8,370 bases of DNA from Brevibacillus sp. Lineage in GTDB: Bacteria > Bacillota > Bacilli > Brevibacillales > Brevibacillaceae. Shown here piece by piece: positions 1 to 7,097 of this stretch. The DNA lies in contig JARDZO010000249.1 of the NCBI GenBank assembly GCA_029240815.1, positions 1 to 8,370 on the forward strand, read 5' to 3'. The notes under the pieces were generated by a model. The model had not been told where the DNA came from. It ran no database searches and was given only the letters and a program-made list of their open reading frames with translations. The translations under genes and the position numbers were made by a program. How positions within the stretch are numbered: the stretch's first letter is position 1; every line of letters begins with the position of its first letter.

Positions 1-69
1 GATAGGTTCGGTGTGGAAGCGTGGCAACACGTGGAGCTGACGAATACTAATCGGTCGAGGACTTATCCA
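1..69 (+). rRNA. 23S ribosomal RNA, 3' end (partial)
   Basis: These bases match the conserved last helices of bacterial 23S rRNA: a GGTGTGGAAGCGTGGCAACA stretch, then GGAGCTGACGAATACTAATC and the terminal GAGGACTTATCC. The Bacillus equivalent ends in GAGGACTTAACCA, so I place the mature end near 69, with an uncertainty of a few bases. The gene starts outside the window. It is the last gene of an rRNA operon here, because a terminator follows within about 50 bases and no 5S gene lies between. Confidence 0.95.
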
Positions 70-89
70 CACTCTTAACATACATGCAG

Positions 90-105
90 ATCCAGTTTTC
101 AAGGT
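90..105 (+). other. Probable 3' arm of the pre-23S processing stalk
   Basis: The segment ATCCAGTTTTCAAGGT lies about 20 bases after the mature 23S end. In Bacillales the 16S-23S spacer commonly carries the complement, of the type CCTTGAAAACTGGAT, just before the 23S gene. The two arms pair to form the stalk cut during 23S maturation. The upstream arm is outside this window, so the pairing is inferred from the family pattern and not seen here. Confidence 0.5.
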
Positions 106-115
106 ACGAAAATGG

Positions 116-168
116 AAAAGCTGTATTCTCGATTACTTGAAAGAGTAATGGAGAATACAGCTTTTTTT
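116..168 (+). terminator. Intrinsic terminator of the rRNA operon
   Basis: Positions 116-130 (AAAAGCTGTATTCTC) and 151-165 are a perfect 15-bp inverted repeat. An inner 6-bp stem (ATTACT at 132-137 with AGTAAT at 144-149) closes a TGAAAG loop, with one G-G mismatch between the two stems. A run of seven T at 162-168 follows. The stem is unusually long, as fits a very heavily transcribed rRNA operon. An open frame starting at ATG 112 runs straight through this hairpin and is not a gene. Confidence 0.95.
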
Positions 169-347
169 GTTTTACTATCGGAAAGTATAAACAAAAATTC
201 TAAGGATTTTTCTAATATCCGGGGGAAAGCGGTATCTTTTGATTTTTCAAATCTAATTCAAAAAAATCCATGCTCTAATGAAATTATCTATACATATGCC
301 TGTCTTTTGGCCCAAGCCAGAAGGCAGACGAAACGGAGGAAAGCAAG
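169..347 (+). promoter_or_regulatory. AT-rich leader of the efflux cluster with repeated TCTAA(T) motifs
   Basis: There is no credible gene in this gap between the rRNA terminator and the GTG of the adaptor gene, so the promoter of the pump cluster should lie here. I found no -35/-10 pair with good matches and spacing. The motif TCTAA occurs at 199, 211, 252 and 274, the last three as TCTAAT, and the 252 and 274 copies are exactly 22 bp apart, two helical turns. GATTTTTC also occurs twice (205-212 and 241-248). A promoter weak by itself and activated by an OmpR-type regulator bound to direct repeats would look like this, but the link is inference. The end of the gap carries the GGAGGA ribosome binding site at 335-340. 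Confidence 0.35.
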
Positions 348-1760
348 GTGAATCGAACGGTTCGTAACATCGCCATGGGCCTATTGGTACTGGCTGTGGT
401 GAGTGGGTGCTCAAGCAATCCTGAAAATTCGAACAGGAGAAATAGCCAGGCTGCCAGAGCTGTGCCTGTTGAAGTGAAAAAGGCGGTACAGGAAGAATTT
501 GCGGTACAAATGTCGCTCTCGGGACGACTCGAAGCGATCCAACAGGTGGAAGTACCTTCGAAGGCAACTGGACGCGTGCAGCAGTTGCTCGTAAAAGTAG
601 GTGACCAAGTAAAGAGTGGACAACCTATCGTAGTATTGGACGGCGAAGAGCTGCGAATCCAAATGCAAAAGGCCCAGGCTTCCATGATGTCAGCCAAAGC
701 AAGATATGCGGAAGCGACAGAGGGAACAGAGGCAGAGGTACTGGCACAGACAGCCAACTCCTTAGCTGATCTCCAAAATAAGGCGAACGCAGCAAAAGTA
801 GATTTGGACCGTGCTCAAAAATTGTTTGGTGAAGGAGCCATTTCTACAGCTGAAGTGGAAAAAGCTCGTTTGGCTTTGACGTCAGCTCAGACAAATTTGG
901 AGAACCAAAAACAAAAGGCGCAACAGGAGAAAAAGGGACCAACACAGGCGTCACTGGATTCAGCAGTAGCGACTTTGAAGCAGTCGGAAGCAGATTATGC
1001 TTTGTCTCAATTAAACGTATCAAACCTGACGATCAAGTCCCCTATTGACGGTGTCATTGGTTCACTCACTGCTACTGTCGGGGAAAATGTATCAAACAAC
1101 GCGGTCGTGGCTCAAGTCATTAACATATCTACGATGAAAGTAACAGCCAAGGCGAGTGAAGGCCAAGTGGGCCAATTCGAGCCGGGACAAAGCGTATCAG
1201 TAAAGGTTCCTTCGGCTAATGTGACGGTGAATGGAAAAATTACATCCGTTAGTCCAATGGCGGATTCGAGCAAATCATATCCAATCGAAATCGAGGTAGC
1301 GAATACGGATCTACGCGCAAAAGCAGGTATGGTCGCTTCTGTTGAGGTAAAAGGAAATCCGCATCAAGCGATCATCGTGCCACGTGAAGCTGTCATCACA
1401 AAGGCGCAGAGCTCGTACGTATTCGTAGTCGATGGGGATAAGGCGAAGCAAGTCACTGTGACTACGGGTGAATCCGATGGAACAAAGATCGAGATTCTGA
1501 CCGGATTGCAGGGCGGGGAGTCTGTCGTTGTGCAAGGTCAAAATACACTGACTGCCAATGCAACGGTAGCCGTAATTGATCCGAATCAAGCAAAAAATGA
1601 AGCGGGCAAAAAGTCTGGGAATCCTGGACAAGGCAATGGCGCCAGCCAGGGTGGACAAGGAGGTCAAGGTGGAAATGGCGGTCAAAGCGGCCAATCCAAT
1701 TCATCAGGACAACCAAACAGTACAGGGAACCCCGAGCCTTCGGCAGCCCCAAAAGGATAG
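348..1760 (+). CDS. RND efflux adaptor (membrane-fusion protein), lipoprotein, HlyD/AcrA-like
   Basis: This is the periplasmic-adaptor-type subunit of a tripartite-like efflux pump, 470 aa. The GTG start is supported by GGAGGA at 335-340, seven bases upstream. The N-terminus has a lipoprotein signal: a positively charged start, a hydrophobic run at about 8-19 and the lipobox V-S-G-C with Cys21, so the protein should be anchored to the outer face of the cytoplasmic membrane. Residues about 67-98 form the first half of the lipoyl-like domain (VPSKATGRV...VGDQVKSGQP). An Ala/Lys/Gln/Glu-rich helical hairpin spans about 103-215, and the second lipoyl half starts at L227 (LTIKSPIDG). A beta-barrel and membrane-proximal domain run to about 412. 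The last 55 residues (416-470) are a Gly/Gln/Asn/Ser-rich tail, probably disordered and unusual for the family. The stop abuts the RND permease gene, so the two are co-translated and are very likely partners. The family call is firm; the substrate is unknown. Confidence 0.93.
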   Translation: MNRTVRNIAMGLLVLAVVSGCSSNPENSNRRNSQAARAVPVEVKKAVQEEFAVQMSLSGRLEAIQQVEVPSKATGRVQQLLVKVGDQVKSGQPIVVLDGEELRIQMQKAQASMMSAKARYAEATEGTEAEVLAQTANSLADLQNKANAAKVDLDRAQKLFGEGAISTAEVEKARLALTSAQTNLENQKQKAQQEKKGPTQASLDSAVATLKQSEADYALSQLNVSNLTIKSPIDGVIGSLTATVGENVSNNAVVAQVINISTMKVTAKASEGQVGQFEPGQSVSVKVPSANVTVNGKITSVSPMADSSKSYPIEIEVANTDLRAKAGMVASVEVKGNPHQAIIVPREAVITKAQSSYVFVVDGDKAKQVTVTTGESDGTKIEILTGLQGGESVVVQGQNTLTANATVAVIDPNQAKNEAGKKSGNPGQGNGASQGGQGGQGGNGGQSGQSNSSGQPNSTGNPEPSAAPKG

Positions 1761-1769
1761 GTGAGCCCC

Positions 1770-4700
1770 ATGCATATATCGGAACGCGCCATTCGTCGTC
1801 CCGTCACAGTAATGATGGGAGTCCTCATCGTGATTATTTTGGGAATCATGTCATTGAGCCGGATTCCTATCGACCTGTATCCAAAGATTGAAATACCGAC
1901 CATTGCGGTCATCACCAGCTATTCAGGGGTAGGTCCTGAAGAGATGGAGAATCTCGTCACTAAGCCGGTGGAGCAAGCTGTTGCCTCAGTAGCGGGCATC
2001 AAGTCAGTGACGTCCACATCCAGGGAAGGCTCCTCGATGGTCATTGTTGAGTTTTCCTACGGTACCGATCTGGACAAGGCGGTAACGGAGGTTACGCAAA
2101 AGGTCGAGCGTGCCAAGCGCTCCCTCCCGGATGATGTAGATTCTCCAACCGTTGCTCGTATGGACCCGAACAGTACAGCAGTGCTGACGCTGGCAGTATC
2201 GGCAGACATGGGAGCCGACCAGTTGAAAAGCTTTGTACAAGACCAAATGGCACCATCGCTCGAACGGGTCAATGGTGTCGCATCTGTATCCGTTTCCGGT
2301 GGCTTGGACAGGGAAATCAAGATCGTGGTCGACCAGAGCAAGTTGGAGCAGTACGGCATCTCGCTCTCGGATATCAGCCAGCAGCTGAAGAGCCAAAACC
2401 TCGATTCGTCCGGGGGAAATATCACGGAAGGCGGCGTATCTTACACCGTTCGTTCCTTGGGGAAATTCAAGTCAGTGGAAGACATCCGCAAGGTCTCTAT
2501 TCCTATGAAAGACGGAAGCCGGGTTTTCCTCGAGGATTTGGCTCTCATCCAGGATGGCTTTAAAGAAGTATCTATTGAGAACTCCATGAACAACCAAACG
2601 ACTGTCACGATGTCGATCATGAAGCAGTCCGGTACCAACACGGTTGCGGTGGTCGATGAGCTGTACGCGGAGCTGGACAGACAACGAGCAAGCATGCCAC
2701 AGTCGATGTCCGTCATGGCACTCTCCGATCAGTCCTCGTTCATTCGTGCGTCGATCGATACACTCGTGCATGACACCCTCATAGGTGGGGTGCTGGCGGT
2801 TCTGATCATTCTGCTCTTCCTGAAGAGTGCGAGCAATACAGTCATCATCGCGACAGCGATTCCGATCTCTGTCATTTCCACGTTTACGCTCATGTACTTC
2901 GCCGACATGTCGATTAACATCATGAGCTTGGGTGGATTGACGCTCGGGATCGGGATGATCGTCGATGACGCAATTGTTGTTTTGGAGAATATCCACCGTC
3001 ATCGCGAGACAGGTTTGTCGATTAAAGAGTCTGCCGTCAAAGGGACAAAAGAAGTGGCGATGCCGGTTATCGCCGCTACCTTGACGACAGTCGCCGTCTT
3101 CTTCCCTATTGTATTCGTGGAAGGCGTCACGGCTCAGCTGTTCAGGGACTTGGGCGTCACGGTTTCCTTTTCCCTGCTCGCATCGCTGATCGTTTCGTTG
3201 ACGGTTACACCGATGCTGACCTCCAAATGGGCGATGTCACACAAAAAAGAAGCACTGAAAGCCTCCGCGCATGCAGAGAAGCGTAAAGACTCGCGAGGTT
3301 TGGCTTTTTATAGACGCATTCTGAAGTGGTCCCTGCATCACCGCAAATCCGTCCTGGCGATCGGACTCGCCTCGCTGGTAGCAGGTGTAGGTCTGATTCC
3401 GTTTATCGGTTCTGAGTTTATGCCGACATCCGATCAGGGGCAAATTAACGTTTCCATCTCCATGCCGAACGGGACAGAGCTGGAAAAAACAAAAGAAGCA
3501 GTCACGCAGGCAGAGGCCATTTTGGCGACGATCCCTGAAGTGAAAACAATCTTTACGGCATTGGGCTCGACCAATGCGACGCGAGGCAACTCTGCTTCCA
3601 CTTCAGCGGGATCATTCTTACTGATCCTTTCTGACAAGTCAGAGCGCCAGCGTACAACTGCAGAAGTCACAGACGAAATCAGACAAAAGCTAAACCGCTT
3701 CCCAGGAGCAAGACTTCGGGTGAGTGAAGCAGGTGGAACGACATTGCCAGGTATGGGCGGTGGCGGCGGACAATTCGGCGGTTCTGCACCGATTTCCTAC
3801 GCGATTCGCGGAAATGATGAGGATACACTGAAGGAAGTAGCGGAAGGCCTGACAGCAGCGATTGGCGAAGTTGAAGGCGTCCGTGAAGCGGACAACAATC
3901 TCGAAGAGTCGCGCCCGGAAATCCAGGTCAAACTGGATCGGGTACGGGCCGCTGATTTAGGCGTGACCCAAAGCCTCATTTCCAGCACGATTCAGACGGC
4001 ATTGAAGGATCAGGTGGCGACCAAATACGAAACAGCAGGGACGGAAGTGGACGTCACGCTCAGCCTCAGTGACGGGCAAGTGAGCAGTATGCAGGAAATC
4101 GGCAATCTGTTGTTGACGACGCCAAAAGGAGAGTTGATTCAGATCAAGGATGTGGCTGATGTCGTGATGGCAAATGGTCCTCAAGCGATTCAACGCTACA
4201 ATCAGACTCGGGTAGTCAACGTCACGGCATCGACTGCTCCTGGCCAAGACCTGGGTACCGTCACAACAGCGATCGATCAAGTGCTGGCGACCCATCCGAT
4301 TCCGCCGGGGTATACCATTGAAAAGCAAGGGCAAAATCAGCAAATGGATGAATCGACCAAGAGTATGCTGATTGCATTTGGACTGGCAATTGTACTCGTC
4401 TACATCATCTTGGCAGCGCAATTTGAGTCGATGGTGTACCCGCTCTCGATCATGCTGTCTGTTCCTTTGTCCATCTTCGGGGCGACATTTAGCCTCTGGA
4501 TAACGGGAAGGCCGGTCAGTGTTCCAGCCTTTATCGGGCTCATCCTGCTCGCTGGGCTTGTTGTGCGAAATGCAATCGTATTAATCGACTTTACTAACAT
4601 CTTACGTAGAGAAGGCATGGATCGGACGGAGGCTCTCCTCACAGCAGGTCCAGTACGTCTGCGTCCCATTTTGATGACGACATTTTGTACCGTATTAGCG

Positions 4701-4916
4701 TTGCTGCCATTAGCATTAGGCCTGGGAGAAGGTGCGGAAAGCCAAGCGCCTATGGCAACCGTGGTTATTGGTGGATTGCTCTTTTCGACCATGCTGACGC
4801 TCGTTGTGATTCCAGTGGTTTATGCTATGCTGGATGATATCACGATCCGATTGAAAAAAGCAGTGCGGATCACATTGCCATTTCGTAAACCAAAAACGAT
4901 AGGCATCGAAAAATAA
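1770..4916 (+). CDS. RND-family efflux permease (AcrB/HAE1-like, SwrC-like in Gram-positives)
   Basis: This is a proton-motive-force-driven exporter in the cytoplasmic membrane, 1048 aa from ATG 1770, the normal size for the family. I prefer ATG 1770 (MHISERAIRRPV, typical RND N-terminus) with AGGTGAG at 1759-1765. An in-frame GTG at 1761, directly after the adaptor's stop, would add three residues. Numbered from 1770, TM1 is near 10-29, TM2-TM6 near 336-485, TM7 near 527-548 and TM8-TM12 near 865-1025, with two large extracytoplasmic loops of about 300 residues between TM1/TM2 and TM7/TM8. TM4 carries the proton-relay pair Asp399-Asp400 in GMIVDDAIVVLENI. TM10 reads GLVVRNAIVLIDF, placing Arg933 where AcrB has Lys940. 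A glycine run (GMGGGGGQFGG, from about 661) sits in the second loop. B. subtilis SwrC/YerP is the known Gram-positive relative, involved in surfactin tolerance. The substrate here cannot be read from sequence; peptides, surfactants or drugs are plausible. Confidence 0.95.
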   Translation: MHISERAIRRPVTVMMGVLIVIILGIMSLSRIPIDLYPKIEIPTIAVITSYSGVGPEEMENLVTKPVEQAVASVAGIKSVTSTSREGSSMVIVEFSYGTDLDKAVTEVTQKVERAKRSLPDDVDSPTVARMDPNSTAVLTLAVSADMGADQLKSFVQDQMAPSLERVNGVASVSVSGGLDREIKIVVDQSKLEQYGISLSDISQQLKSQNLDSSGGNITEGGVSYTVRSLGKFKSVEDIRKVSIPMKDGSRVFLEDLALIQDGFKEVSIENSMNNQTTVTMSIMKQSGTNTVAVVDELYAELDRQRASMPQSMSVMALSDQSSFIRASIDTLVHDTLIGGVLAVLIILLFLKSASNTVIIATAIPISVISTFTLMYFADMSINIMSLGGLTLGIGMIVDDAIVVLENIHRHRETGLSIKESAVKGTKEVAMPVIAATLTTVAVFFPIVFVEGVTAQLFRDLGVTVSFSLLASLIVSLTVTPMLTSKWAMSHKKEALKASAHAEKRKDSRGLAFYRRILKWSLHHRKSVLAIGLASLVAGVGLIPFIGSEFMPTSDQGQINVSISMPNGTELEKTKEAVTQAEAILATIPEVKTIFTALGSTNATRGNSASTSAGSFLLILSDKSERQRTTAEVTDEIRQKLNRFPGARLRVSEAGGTTLPGMGGGGGQFGGSAPISYAIRGNDEDTLKEVAEGLTAAIGEVEGVREADNNLEESRPEIQVKLDRVRAADLGVTQSLISSTIQTALKDQVATKYETAGTEVDVTLSLSDGQVSSMQEIGNLLLTTPKGELIQIKDVADVVMANGPQAIQRYNQTRVVNVTASTAPGQDLGTVTTAIDQVLATHPIPPGYTIEKQGQNQQMDESTKSMLIAFGLAIVLVYIILAAQFESMVYPLSIMLSVPLSIFGATFSLWITGRPVSVPAFIGLILLAGLVVRNAIVLIDFTNILRREGMDRTEALLTAGPVRLRPILMTTFCTVLALLPLALGLGEGAESQAPMATVVIGGLLFSTMLTLVVIPVVYAMLDDITIRLKKAVRITLPFRKPKTIGIEK

Positions 4917-4941
4917 AAAAGCTTTCACAAGCAGCTTTTTT
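4915..4941 (+). terminator. Weak AT-rich hairpin after the pump gene (partial terminator or attenuator)
   Basis: A perfect 9-bp inverted repeat AAAAAAGCT / AGCTTTTTT with a 9-base loop overlaps the stop codon of the permease gene. It has only two G-C pairs, although it ends in six T. It is best read as a leaky terminator that lowers, but does not abolish, read-through into the response regulator gene 20 bases later. I see no separate promoter in the 45-base gap. Confidence 0.55.
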
Positions 4942-4961
4942 CAGATGAAAGAGGGATAAGT

Positions 4962-5636
4962 ATGCTGATTCTTGCGGTAGAGGATGAACAAGCTCTGCTT
5001 CAGGCGATCGCTGGAGTCTTGACGGATGAAGGCTATCAAGTGGACACCGCTGAGCGTGGAGATGACGGACTATTGCTGGCGCAACGGGGAATCTACGACT
5101 TACTGGTGCTCGATATCATGATGCCAGGCATGGATGGACTGACACTGGTCAAAACACTTCGCACCAAAGGAATTACGACGCCTGTGCTGTTTTTGACGGC
5201 AAAGGACAGTGTGAAGTCGCGTGTGGAAGGCTTGGATGCGGGTGCAGACGATTACTTGGTCAAGCCATTTGCTGCAGAAGAGCTGACAGCCCGAGCCAGA
5301 GCACTATTACGCCGAAATGGAAAGACAGGAGCAGAGGGGGAGATGTCATACGGCCCTCTCTCTCTGAAAGTAAATGAATATGACGGCTTTATCGACGACG
5401 AACCGATGAAGCTGACCACAAAGGAATACGAGCTGCTCAAATACTTTCTGCAGAATCGGGAACAGATCCTGACCCGCCAACAAATTTTTGACCGGGTGTG
5501 GGGGATTGACTCAGACGCCAATTACGGCGTAGTCGATCTGTACGTTCACTATTTGCGAAAGAAACTGGGTCCCTACGAGAGCTTTATCCGCACGATCCGC
5601 AACGTAGGCTACATTTTGAAAAGGGAAGAGCGATAA
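4962..5636 (+). CDS. Two-component response regulator, OmpR/PhoB family
   Basis: This is a cytoplasmic DNA-binding response regulator of 224 aa, the usual length for the family. The ATG start is preceded by GAGGG at 4951-4955 with six bases of spacing. The receiver domain (about 1-118) has the acidic pair Glu7-Asp8, the phospho-acceptor Asp51 in LVLDIMMPGMDG, the switch Thr79 in FLTAKD and Lys101 in VKPF. The winged-helix output domain (about 127-222) shows the family pattern LTTKEYELLKYF, then LTRQQIFDRVWG, and VDLYVHYLRKKL leading into IRTIRNVGYIL. It follows the efflux permease and overlaps the histidine kinase gene by one base (TAATG), so kinase and regulator are translationally coupled and surely partners. 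The likely target is the pump operon upstream, which is inference from position. All catalytic residues are present. Confidence 0.96.
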   Translation: MLILAVEDEQALLQAIAGVLTDEGYQVDTAERGDDGLLLAQRGIYDLLVLDIMMPGMDGLTLVKTLRTKGITTPVLFLTAKDSVKSRVEGLDAGADDYLVKPFAAEELTARARALLRRNGKTGAEGEMSYGPLSLKVNEYDGFIDDEPMKLTTKEYELLKYFLQNREQILTRQQIFDRVWGIDSDANYGVVDLYVHYLRKKLGPYESFIRTIRNVGYILKREER

Positions 5637-6928
5637 TGTTTCAAAAAACCCGGATTCGCCTGGTGACGTTGAACGTCATCGTCGTTTTCCTGCTGTTGAA
5701 CGGTCTGGGTAGCGCGGTTTACTTTACCATGAAGTATAGGCTCTATTCACAGGTAGACCGTGAGCTGACAAAAGTAGCGCAGCGTCTGACGACTGATCCC
5801 TTGCCTCGTCTGCAAAGACCCAATGAGGACCCTTTTCCTTACAACCGCAGCGAGCGAAAGAAATATAACGAGCTGGACCGCAGATATGCCCTGATCGTCT
5901 GGGATGGGCTGGGACAAGTTATCGGGACGGCGTTTGGAGAACGGCTGGAGCCGGAGGATTTGCCCAAGTTTCGGAATGCCGGCAAACCAGATGGCGTAGA
6001 GACCATGTCCATTAATGGTGAGGTCTATCGGGTACAGACCGTTACTCTACCGAAAAAGGTGGTCGTCGGGGATCGTATCCAGCTCGCCATGCAGTATCAA
6101 GTCGTGTACAATCTAGCTCCCGAGCAGAACATGCTGAGCAGCTTGTTGTACGTCGTGGCGATCGGGGATGCCGTCAGTATCGTCATTGCGGTGGTGGCAG
6201 GCCTCTTTCTCGCTAGAAGGGCACTCGTTCCCATCCAGGTCTCCTGGGAAAAACAGCAGCAATTCATTGCGGATGCGTCACATGAACTGCGTACGCCTCT
6301 GGCAGCCATCCTGGTCAATCTCGAGCGCCTGTTTCGCTATCCCGATCATACGATTGAACAGGAAAGCGAAAAAATCATGATCGGGATGCAGGAGGCGCGT
6401 CGCCTGAGCAAGCTGGTGTCCGACTTGTTGACACTGGCACGCAGTGATTCGAATGAACTGCAAATCATGAATCAAAAGCTGAGACTGGACGAGCTGGTGC
6501 TCAAATGCACCCAAGTGTTTTCCCAGTTGGCGATCGTCAAGGAAGTCAACCTGGAGACAGACATAGAGCAGCCGCTGGAAATCATCGGTGATGAAGAGCG
6601 TTTGCACCAGCTGTTGGTCATTTTGCTGGACAATGCGTTGAAATACACGAATGAAGGCGGCAAGATCTACGTATCGTGCAAGCGCGAAGGACAACGAGTG
6701 GCGGTCATGATCAAGGATACCGGGATCGGCATTCCGAAAGAGGATATTCCTTTTTTGTTCGATCGCTTCTTTCGCGTAGACAAGATGAGGTCACGGCAAA
6801 CGGAAGGGACAGGCTTGGGATTGTCCATTGCCAAATGGATCGTGGATGCGCATCATGGCAAGATCCAGGTGAACAGCGAAGAAGGAGCAGGGACGAGTTT
6901 TTTACTCAATCTGCCCTTAAAACAATAA
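5636..6928 (+). CDS. Sensor histidine kinase of the efflux-linked two-component system
   Basis: This is a membrane sensor kinase of 430 aa that should phosphorylate the regulator encoded just before it. The ATG shares its A with the regulator's TAA, with GGGAAGAG just upstream as ribosome binding site. TM1 is near 7-30, an extracytoplasmic sensor region of about 137 residues without cysteines covers 31-168, and TM2 is near 170-193. The phospho-acceptor His216 lies in FIADASHELRTPLA, Asn333 in the N-box LLDNALKYT, Asp361 in the G1 box DTGIGIP, and the G2 box is TGLGLSIAK (392-400). Only about 22 residues (RRALVPIQVSWEKQQQF...) separate TM2 from the histidine, so there is no room for a normal HAMP domain of about 50 residues. 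The sensor region resembles nothing I can name, so the signal is unknown; an envelope or drug stress is plausible from the neighbours. A strong terminator follows the stop by 17 bases. Confidence 0.95.
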   Translation: MFQKTRIRLVTLNVIVVFLLLNGLGSAVYFTMKYRLYSQVDRELTKVAQRLTTDPLPRLQRPNEDPFPYNRSERKKYNELDRRYALIVWDGLGQVIGTAFGERLEPEDLPKFRNAGKPDGVETMSINGEVYRVQTVTLPKKVVVGDRIQLAMQYQVVYNLAPEQNMLSSLLYVVAIGDAVSIVIAVVAGLFLARRALVPIQVSWEKQQQFIADASHELRTPLAAILVNLERLFRYPDHTIEQESEKIMIGMQEARRLSKLVSDLLTLARSDSNELQIMNQKLRLDELVLKCTQVFSQLAIVKEVNLETDIEQPLEIIGDEERLHQLLVILLDNALKYTNEGGKIYVSCKREGQRVAVMIKDTGIGIPKEDIPFLFDRFFRVDKMRSRQTEGTGLGLSIAKWIVDAHHGKIQVNSEEGAGTSFLLNLPLKQ

Positions 6929-6945
6929 ACCAGCAAAACAAGCAG

Positions 6946-6975
6946 CCGATTTCCGGGAAGAGGAGATCGGTTTTT
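6946..6975 (+). terminator. Intrinsic terminator of the efflux/two-component cluster
   Basis: CCGATTTCC at 6946-6954 pairs with GGAGATCGG at 6962-6970: nine pairs, one of them G-U, with a 7-base GGGAAGA loop. Five T follow at 6971-6975. The stem is GC-rich and sits 17 bases after the kinase stop, so this should end the transcript of the pump and regulator genes. Confidence 0.9.
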
Positions 6976-7097
6976 GGTATGTGTGCTTGCAAGTCTTGTT
7001 ATTATACTTTTTTACTGTACATATTTAGAAAGTGAGGTAAACTACAGAAGAGAGGAATACTATCCAAGAGAGATTTCTAATAAGGAGTGTGGAATAG

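Noticed and set aside
204..219. Possible hairpin GGAT...ATCC in the leader
   Set aside because: Only four outer pairs match and there is no T run, so it is too weak to call a terminator or riboswitch.
289..294. TATACA as a -10 box for the pump operon
   Set aside because: No -35-like hexamer lies 15-19 bases upstream, so I did not call a promoter.
112..351. Open frame of 79 codons starting at ATG 112
   Set aside because: It reads through the rRNA operon terminator, has no ribosome binding site, and ends inside the start of the adaptor gene. Its sequence is the translated hairpin plus AT-rich leader.
284..757. Minus-strand open frame of 157 codons
   Set aside because: It is antisense to the adaptor gene, whose lipobox and lipoyl domains make the + frame certain. 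No start signal or family pattern is visible.
2472..3002. Minus-strand open frame of 176 codons
   Set aside because: It lies wholly inside the RND permease gene, has the His/Arg/Asp-rich composition typical of an antisense shadow, and shows no family signature.
6676..7035. + strand open frame of 119 codons overlapping the kinase end
   Set aside because: Its first part is an off-frame reading of the kinase ATPase domain and the rest passes through the terminator at 6946-6975.
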